DNA of 29,370 nucleotides from positions 1 to 29,370 of IMG/VR virus record IMGVR_UViG_3300032297_000044; one strand, given 5' to 3'. This DNA is from a virus. The position numbers were made by a program, and so were the translations under genes. The notes below the pieces were generated by a model. The model saw nothing but the letters and a program-made list of their open reading frames with translations, had not been told where the DNA came from and searched no databases. Of this stretch, positions 24,629 to 29,370 are shown one piece after another (positions within the stretch are counted from its first letter, which is position 1; the number at the start of each line of letters is the position of its first letter).

Positions 24629-25195
24629 TCATGCCGCTACTTCATTGACAGTCACAATGACTGATGGAGTAATTGGCCTGGTTGGGCTAGTTCCTGCGGC
24701 GTCATAGTGAAGCCGAACATTGGTGTCTGGTGTGTTCCACATGATTTGAAAATAGTCACCAGCATTGGCTTCAACAAAAAAGTTCCATGCCGCAACTATC
24801 TTGGCGGCATTGGCTCCGCCGCTGATTGTGACCTTGGTGTTTGAATCAGGTACATCGACTCCGTTCCTTCGAAACCATATATCCACAACATCATTGCCTG
24901 AGTTAGACCTATCTAATTGAGTTGAGAATTGGATGTTGTAAATGCCTGCGCGGTCTACAGTAATTTTGTTGGTGTCGACAATTGATACGCCTCGAGATAT
25001 GTCAGTTTCACCCAAAGACATTGCATACGCTGTGTTTGCTGATGCGGCAACTTGTGTCGCATTGTGATGAAACAAGCCAACGCGTGGCGCACGCTGGAAG
25101 TAGAACTCAGACCCATCAGGATCTTTGACGCCAATGATGTCACCGGTTGTGTCTTCATAAAGCCAGGGCGCACCCTGATATTTTTGGCGTGCCAT
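24629..25195 (-). CDS. jelly-roll (C1q/TNF-like) virion protein, possible head decoration
   Basis: A 188-residue protein. Residues 1-35 (MARQKYQGAPWLYEDTTGDI, then DPDGSEFYFQRAP) form a short anchor-like segment. A beta-rich domain of about 145 residues follows, with DRAGIYNIQFSTQLDRS, VDIWFRRNGVDVPDS, AAWNFFVEANAGDYFQIMW and a final SVIVTVNEV. The GIYNIQFS...WFRRNG...AGDYFQIMW pattern is the C1q/TNF-like jelly roll common in phage virion proteins. Its place between the portal and head genes suggests a capsid decoration protein or a surface adhesin. The start ATG overlaps the stop of the preceding 51-residue gene (TAATG). Confidence 0.8.
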   Translation of the reverse strand: MARQKYQGAPWLYEDTTGDIIGVKDPDGSEFYFQRAPRVGLFHHNATQVAASANTAYAMSLGETDISRGVSIVDTNKITVDRAGIYNIQFSTQLDRSNSGNDVVDIWFRRNGVDVPDSNTKVTISGGANAAKIVAAWNFFVEANAGDYFQIMWNTPDTNVRLHYDAAGTSPTRPITPSVIVTVNEVAA

Positions 25196-25350
25196 TATTT
25201 TTTATCCTTGTCTTTGGCTGGGTACATCTTCTCAGCCATCTGAGAAAAGTCGCGCCCAACAGATTGAGGTACATCAACCTTTTTGGCGAACTCCTTGTTG
25301 TGTGCAACAGCCTGCATGAAGCGGGCTTGTTTCTCAGACTTGGCTGGCAT
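25195..25350 (-). CDS. 51-residue phage protein, MPAKSEKQARFM family
   Basis: A short ORF beginning MPAKSEKQARFMQAVAHN, with KKVDVPQSVGRDFSQMAEKM and a Lys/Asp-rich end. The MPAKSxKQxRFM start and the VPQSVG turn are typical of a widespread small basic phage protein family (DUF3008-like) found near portal genes. Function unknown. It fills the gap between the 108-residue gene (2 bases away) and the jelly-roll gene, overlapping the latter's start by one base, so it is clearly part of the operon. Confidence 0.85.
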   Translation of the reverse strand: MPAKSEKQARFMQAVAHNKEFAKKVDVPQSVGRDFSQMAEKMYPAKDKDKK

Positions 25351-25352
25351 GA

Positions 25353-25679
25353 TTACTCACCAGAGCCATAAAGCATGGTCGATGCTTCAGCATTGCGCTG
25401 TTGCTGGTTGCCTTGGATCTCCATGTCGGTGATCTGCAACTCGATGCCCATGTCTTCGCCTTCGCCTTGAGTCTCGTATGCACGAGTCATCTTGACATAG
25501 GCCTTGGCCATGATAGTCATCTCAGTGCCAACCTTCGGCAATACGGTGATGCCCAGCTTCTCGAGTTCGTCTTTGCCCAGGCTGATGCACAGACCGTATG
25601 GGTAACGCGGCTCGTCCATCTCGATTTCGCCTGGCATCTCTTCGCGCTCGGCGGGCTTTTGCATGTTGATCATTGGCAT
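25353..25679 (-). CDS. small conserved protein next to portal, possible capsid-stabilising protein
   Basis: A 108-residue acidic protein. The blocks YPYGLCISLGKDELEKLGI, KVGTEMTIMAKAYVKMT and IELQITDMEIQG belong to a conserved family encoded beside head-to-tail connector genes in many podoviruses and siphoviruses. I recall it being discussed as capsid-stabilising, but this is not something the sequence proves. AAAGGA six bases before the ATG, lying across the portal stop codon, supports the start and translational coupling to portal. Confidence 0.78.
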   Translation of the reverse strand: MPMINMQKPAEREEMPGEIEMDEPRYPYGLCISLGKDELEKLGITVLPKVGTEMTIMAKAYVKMTRAYETQGEGEDMGIELQITDMEIQGNQQQRNAEASTMLYGSGE

Positions 25680-25690
25680 GGTTATTCCTT

Positions 25691-27394
25691 TCAGGGTGTG
25701 TTGTATCCGGAGAACATATCGATCACATTGGTCAGCGCACTTGGCTCTGTCGTTTGTGTCTGTGAGAGATCCTTGGCGATCAGTGCTTGCTGATGCATTG
25801 CGGCTTGTTGCTCTTTGGCCGCGAGTGCTTCATTGCGTGCACCGCGAATCAATGCGACTTGCTCGCCGCCCACCAGGATGTTGGGGTCGACGCCCAGCAT
25901 ATCGGCATAGGCATCGGCCCATGCGTCGCTGTTGAACTTGTCGAGCACCTCTGGCTTCATGTTGGCCACGACGCCCAGGTTGCCGACGAATCGGTCAACG
26001 CTGTTGGTGCCGATGGCACGCTGTGCCTGCGCCAGCATCGAGACAAACTCGACCGACAACTCCATGCCCTGCAATTCTGGAGGTGGTGGCAATAGCACGC
26101 CAGCCTCGACCATGCGGGTGAATGTCATGTCGATCAATGGAGACAGCAACTCGTTGTGCAAGCGCTCGAGCACTGGACCAAGCATAAGCAGTTTCTCTTC
26201 GTGACGCTCGGCCACTTCGGTTGCTGTCATGCGTGTGTCTGTTGCGTTGGCCAGCATCAAGAACAGGTCAGCATAGAACGCACCACGAACGCGGTCGCGG
26301 CAGTCTTGAATGTCGTTGAGCAGGTACTGCAAATTGAGGTTGACTTCAAACGCAGAGCGAATGCCACCGGTGGGTGAGTTTGCATCAACGAATGAAACGC
26401 CACCAGGCAGAGTCTCGACATCACGGTTCTTCATCGAGGTCGGCACTTGCAATGGCGGCTTGACCTGGTAGTCAATCGCTTGGGCTTTGCGCAGTTGCTC
26501 GTGTTGCAATTGCTTGATGTCGCCCAATGCTTCCATGCCAGGGCTGTTGCCGTAGATGTCACCGCCAGCGGTGGCCCAGCGTGGAGCCAATGCAGGGAAC
26601 ATCTTGAAGCCAGACTCGCGCAGGAACTTGTCATTGTCGCCGCCCACCTCAAAGTGGTATGACGCAAATGGCATGTTCATGTTGTCGCGCTTGCGTGTGT
26701 CGCGATCAGATCGTGGCTCAATGGCGTGGATGATTGGCACCCAAGCGTCAAGCGTGCCACGGTCAAACATGTTGCGCACAGTGGTTGAGCAGTTCTCTCG
26801 CCCGAACTCTTGCACCACCTCGGCAACGGTCTTCTCATACTCACGGTACAGCGTGTTGACGCTTCCCTGGTAGTTGGTCGCGATGCAATACTCGCCGGTT
26901 GTCAGCGGGTAGTGATGGATGATGTTCTGAAAGTCAGGCAACACAATCGATGCGCCAGTACCAAATGCGCCGAGTTCCTCGTACATCTGATGCATTGCGC
27001 GGTATGTGTTTGACCGTTGAAACACCATCTGCATGCGACGCGTGGTGTCATCGAGCCACACCTTGACAGGCTGATACTTGTTGAGTTCAGGGTCTGCTGT
27101 GGCCAGGCGGAACCATGGTCGTGCTGGGCTTGTTGCACCAGCCATCATGCCAGCGCCAAGCACGCGCAGTGAGCGTGTGCCGGTGTTGTCGTAGATGTTG
27201 TTGTGACGACGCCATCCCTTGTCACGGTCCTGGACGAAGTATCGGCCATTGCGTGGAAGCAGATAGGTAGTGATCTCTTGCCAGTGCGCCCACCAAGATG
27301 CACGCTCCGATTTGAGTTGTCCCCAGCGCGTGAACAGTTTGTCCCGCGTCGGGGCGTTTGAATACGACTGTGCGTCGCTGGGGAATTGACTCAT
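25691..27394 (-). CDS. portal protein (podovirus head-to-tail connector)
   Basis: A 567-residue portal protein of the podovirus connector family. Landmarks: WWAHWQEITTYLLPRNGRY and YDNTGTRSLRVLGAGMMAGATSP near the N-terminus. Mid-protein are YEELGAFGTGASIVLPDF, TGEYCIATNYQGSVNTLYRE, GGDIYGNSPGMEALGDIKQL and KPPLQVP. Toward the C-terminus, TATEVAERHEEKLLMLGPVL precedes a Gln/Ala-rich helical tail. Twelve copies should form the ring through which TerL pumps DNA and to which the adaptor binds. The start is 3 bases after the preceding stop. The ribosome-binding site is weak (GGCGG). Confidence 0.95.
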   Translation of the reverse strand: MSQFPSDAQSYSNAPTRDKLFTRWGQLKSERASWWAHWQEITTYLLPRNGRYFVQDRDKGWRRHNNIYDNTGTRSLRVLGAGMMAGATSPARPWFRLATADPELNKYQPVKVWLDDTTRRMQMVFQRSNTYRAMHQMYEELGAFGTGASIVLPDFQNIIHHYPLTTGEYCIATNYQGSVNTLYREYEKTVAEVVQEFGRENCSTTVRNMFDRGTLDAWVPIIHAIEPRSDRDTRKRDNMNMPFASYHFEVGGDNDKFLRESGFKMFPALAPRWATAGGDIYGNSPGMEALGDIKQLQHEQLRKAQAIDYQVKPPLQVPTSMKNRDVETLPGGVSFVDANSPTGGIRSAFEVNLNLQYLLNDIQDCRDRVRGAFYADLFLMLANATDTRMTATEVAERHEEKLLMLGPVLERLHNELLSPLIDMTFTRMVEAGVLLPPPPELQGMELSVEFVSMLAQAQRAIGTNSVDRFVGNLGVVANMKPEVLDKFNSDAWADAYADMLGVDPNILVGGEQVALIRGARNEALAAKEQQAAMHQQALIAKDLSQTQTTEPSALTNVIDMFSGYNTP

Positions 27395-27397
27395 GGT

Positions 27398-27721
27398 TTA
27401 ACCGCCGAGAAGTGTGTTTTTGCCGAGCGCCAACTGTTGAGGGTCAATGCCCTGCGGGCCAGTCAGCATCGTGCCGCTTGCGCCGCCAGCACCAGCCGCA
27501 GTTGCATCAGCCATGACGGCCTGAGTGTCAGGACGGCGTTGGTTGGCCTTGTTGATGTTCTGCTGTGATGTTGCCGCCGCCTCTTTGGCTTGCGTTAACT
27601 GTTGAGTCTGCGCCGCTTCTTGCTGACGCATCATGTCTTTCTGACGGTCTTTGGCTTGCTCGCCACTGTAGACCGCATATGTGGTTCCGACTACTGCCGC
27701 CACTGCCGCTGTTACACCCAT
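27398..27721 (-). CDS. small Ala/Gln-rich protein preceding portal
   Basis: A 107-residue protein starting MGVTAAVAAVVGTTYAVYSG, a short hydrophobic N-terminus that may be a membrane helix. A Gln/Lys-rich coiled coil follows (QAKDRQKDMMRQQEAAQTQ), and it ends GTMLTGPQGIDPQQLALGK, then NTLLGG. I chose the ATG at 27721 because AAAGGAG lies seven bases upstream; an in-frame ATG at 27823 would overlap the acetyltransferase gene and add an unnatural sequence. Small proteins with this TxLTGPxG...LGxxTLLG end recur next to podovirus portal genes and are thought to be virion components, comparable in position to T7 gp7.3. The function is inferred. Confidence 0.78.
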   Translation of the reverse strand: MGVTAAVAAVVGTTYAVYSGEQAKDRQKDMMRQQEAAQTQQLTQAKEAAATSQQNINKANQRRPDTQAVMADATAAGAGGASGTMLTGPQGIDPQQLALGKNTLLGG

Positions 27722-27732
27722 GATGATCTCCT

Positions 27733-28182
27733 TTAGATCTGAAAACTGAAGATGATGTCTTGCACACCGTAACCAAGGCGAGGCATCATCTTCTCCAATG
27801 GCGTGCCTGGTTTGGCGTGCCATAGCATCAGACGGGCGCCGCGCTCTTTTGCCGCTTTCTCCGTTGCACGGATCAGTTGCAGTCCAAGTCGGCCACTCCT
27901 CTTGCTTTCAGTTACAAAGAGCAAGTCGTTGCTACATGTTATGAGGTCGGCATAGTGAAGATGATTCGTCACGATGTTCACCGAGTAACCCACAACCTCT
28001 GTGCCTTCAAAAGCGGCGAGGATCAACAGCATGCCGTTGGCCTCTGCGGCGCGATACTTAGCCTCATCGGGCTTGAGCACCATCACCTGCTTGTTCAAGG
28101 CAATCTCTTCCCAGTGCTCTGAGAACAACTCGCCTGCATTCGCAAGCATCTCGTCGACATTCGAAGGTCGGATTTCAGTCAT
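27733..28182 (-). CDS. GNAT-family N-acetyltransferase
   Basis: A 149-residue protein. Central beta strands (LLILAAFEGTEVVGYSVNIV) are followed by the acetyl-CoA loop in VTESKRSGRLGLQLIRATEK (R-x-G-x-L-G pattern), then RGARLMLWHAKPGTPLEKMM and RLGYGVQD. All are landmarks of the GNAT fold. The substrate is unknown. Similar genes sit in the terminase-portal interval of several T7-like phages. The first ATG overlaps the stop of the oxygenase gene by four bases. GGGGA lies four bases before it. A copy of the 13-bp motif ends 41 bases upstream inside the preceding gene. Confidence 0.85.
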   Translation of the reverse strand: MTEIRPSNVDEMLANAGELFSEHWEEIALNKQVMVLKPDEAKYRAAEANGMLLILAAFEGTEVVGYSVNIVTNHLHYADLITCSNDLLFVTESKRSGRLGLQLIRATEKAAKERGARLMLWHAKPGTPLEKMMPRLGYGVQDIIFSFQI

Positions 28183-28805
28183 GGGTTCCCCACTATTGAC
28201 GCCACAGTAGTGGCTACATTATCGGATACGGGTACCTTGCGCATCGGGAACAGCGGAGTGACCGCGTCGATGATGATGTGGATGCGGTCGGTTTCCCCGT
28301 CGTTGCGTGCTGAGTGTCTGACCTTGTGGTCAAACCACCATGCCTCACCAGGTGCGATGTGATGCGTCTCGTCGCCTGCTGTCAGCGTCGCTTTGTCTGT
28401 GCCAGTGACGGCCACATGAAAGCGGGCATAGTGATCTGCGTAGGTGCCCTCGTCAATATGCGGCGTGACAATGCCGCCTGGCCTGAGTTTGACAATGAGA
28501 ACACGCCCCAACTCTTCGACCTTCAGCACATCGGTGAGCAGTGGCCGTAGGATCGGCACCAGCACATCGGCCAGCGTGTCCATCACCGGGTAGTCATACG
28601 CGCCAGTGTCGAACATGTAAAAGTAGGGCGTGAACTTCAGCGGCCCACGCGGGTAGATGCAGTGTGTGTCTTTATGTGCCGTGCCGGTGTATTCCTGGCG
28701 CGCAGTGATCTCATCCCACAGGTGTGGCATGGCCTCGAGCCTGGCCAACAAGGGCATGACATCGATGCCGGTGGCCACGCGTTCAAAGTTTGCTGTACGG
28801 GTCAT
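28179..28805 (-). CDS. 2-oxoglutarate/Fe(II) oxygenase, aspartyl/asparaginyl beta-hydroxylase-like
   Basis: A 208-residue protein. The iron-binding facial triad is visible as His116 and Asp118 (in VTPHIDEG) and His164 (in KVRHSARND). Arg174 in DRIHIIIDA is the likely 2-oxoglutarate contact. The HVAVTG strand and the GEAWWFDH segment are typical of the Asp/Asn beta-hydroxylase branch. Such enzymes hydroxylate protein side chains with 2-oxoglutarate and O2. The target here is unknown: a virion protein, a host translation factor, or another phage protein. It overlaps the terL end by 23 bases and the acetyltransferase start by four, so it belongs to the late operon. The last residues also encode the 13-bp motif. 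Confidence 0.87.
   Translation of the reverse strand: MTRTANFERVATGIDVMPLLARLEAMPHLWDEITARQEYTGTAHKDTHCIYPRGPLKFTPYFYMFDTGAYDYPVMDTLADVLVPILRPLLTDVLKVEELGRVLIVKLRPGGIVTPHIDEGTYADHYARFHVAVTGTDKATLTAGDETHHIAPGEAWWFDHKVRHSARNDGETDRIHIIIDAVTPLFPMRKVPVSDNVATTVASIVGNP
28224..28236 (-). promoter_or_regulatory. conserved motif GGTACCCGTATCC, candidate late promoter (connector module)
   Basis: An exact copy of the 13-bp motif, here inside the coding end of the oxygenase gene, where it encodes the residues VPVS. It lies 41 bases before the acetyltransferase start. A 5-bp hairpin GCCAC-TACT-GTGGC (28201-28214) lies between the motif and the start codon. Confidence 0.55.
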
Positions 28806-29370
28806 ACTCTTCCCTTTTGTTGTATCGGCCCAACTCCTGCATGATCGATCGCTTGGGTGTGTCCATCAGCGCCAGGCAGTAGGCCGACGCATAGTCAGGT
28901 GATCGACCGATCTTGTCGAGGATCTCTTCACGGCTGGCCACGGCCACGGTCTGGCCCACCAGTTTCCAGGTTGGCGCGCACAAGTCAGCGAGCAGTCGTT
29001 GATCTGGAGGCAACGCGATGCCGGTGTTGTTGGCTGGATCGAGCGCCTCACGCATGCGCCACCACAGTTCGGATCGTTGGTTCTTGAAGCGCAGGCGCCC
29101 AGACTTGTCCAGGCCCAGGGCTGACTCGGCCACATTGACGCCCAGCACCTGCTGACCCATCTCGTTCAGGAAGTCATAAGGGCTGGAGCCGACACCAATC
29201 ACATCGATGTGGATCGGGGCGCGGTCACGCAGTGCAGACACCACCAGGCCGGCGATCGTTGGGCCATCGGGTGTGGCTGTGCCAGGGTAAGCCAGTGGCT
29301 CATCGAACCACATGCCGTGCCGCTTGGCGATGATCGTGTTGTCCTTGCCACCTCGGGCCACATCGACGCC
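28783..29370 (-). CDS. terL: terminase large subunit, C-terminal nuclease part (cut by window edge)
   Basis: About 196 residues of an ORF open to the right edge. It begins in the window with GVDVARGGKDNT, the first metal-binding motif of the RNase H-like headful/terminase nuclease. IHIDVIGVGSSPYDFLNEM carries the second acidic motif, and SPDYASAYCLALMD the third. The ATPase half with its Walker motifs must lie beyond 29370. It cuts concatemeric DNA and docks on the portal during packaging. A GTG at 29361 could be read as a start, but it encodes the Val of the nuclease motif, so the gene is partial rather than short. Confidence 0.93.
   Translation of the reverse strand, partial: GVDVARGGKDNTIIAKRHGMWFDEPLAYPGTATPDGPTIAGLVVSALRDRAPIHIDVIGVGSSPYDFLNEMGQQVLGVNVAESALGLDKSGRLRFKNQRSELWWRMREALDPANNTGIALPPDQRLLADLCAPTWKLVGQTVAVASREEILDKIGRSPDYASAYCLALMDTPKRSIMQELGRYNKREEYDPYSKL

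Noticed and set aside
27722-27823. Upstream start (27823) for the small protein before portal
   Set aside because: The extra 34 residues lie within the acetyltransferase coding end and look unnatural. AAAGGAG is placed for the ATG at 27721.
29359-29361. GTG start giving a short 192-residue protein at the right edge
   Set aside because: The GTG is the Val codon in GVDVARGGKDNT of the terminase nuclease domain. The frame stays open to the window edge.

Overview
This window is the late (virion and lysis) region of a tailed phage or prophage with podovirus (T7-like tail) organisation. The head genes look like those of the Bordetella phage BPP-1 group: a Bbp19-like protein, scaffold, BPP-1-type major capsid protein and Bbp16-like cement protein. 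The tail and ejection genes follow the T7 order: adaptor, nozzle, gp14-, gp15- and gp16-like proteins, then fibre. The M15 endolysin, the GTA-type holin and the family resemblances suggest a Gram-negative host, plausibly an aquatic proteobacterium; this is inference. No host gene, integrase, tRNA or CRISPR array was seen.

Layout. Two short plus-strand genes lie at the left edge (an excisionase-type HTH protein and a small lipoprotein). Everything from 608 to the right edge is on the minus strand. Read 5' to 3' on that strand: TerL C-terminal part (cut by the window edge), a 2-oxoglutarate/Fe(II) oxygenase, a GNAT acetyltransferase, a small alanine-rich protein, portal, two small proteins, a jelly-roll-like protein, the head module, a strong terminator, tail adaptor and nozzle, three ejection proteins ending in a 3109-residue giant, a 979-residue fibre, a glycine-rich adhesin, several small proteins, holin, endolysin, and a final terminator facing the plus-strand genes. 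No gene-free stretch exceeds 300 bases; the longest gap is 114 nt at 18686-18799.

How it works together. The portal, scaffold, capsid and cement proteins build the head, and TerL packages DNA. Adaptor and nozzle form the short tail. The gp14/15/16-like proteins are expected to be injected to carry DNA across the envelope. The fibre and glycine-rich proteins bind the host. Holin and endolysin release progeny.

Most notable points. (1) A 13-bp motif, GGTACCCGTATCC on the minus strand, occurs exactly three times plus one variant. Each copy sits just before a functional module (connector, head, ejection, fibre) and always in the direction of transcription, so it is a candidate phage-specific late promoter. 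(2) The giant ejection protein is a polyvalent protein with two ADP-ribosyltransferase-like domains, an acetyltransferase-like region and an HExxH metallopeptidase. (3) Two small genes with good ribosome-binding sites appear to be nested in the +1 frame inside the giant gene, flanking its acetyltransferase-like segment.
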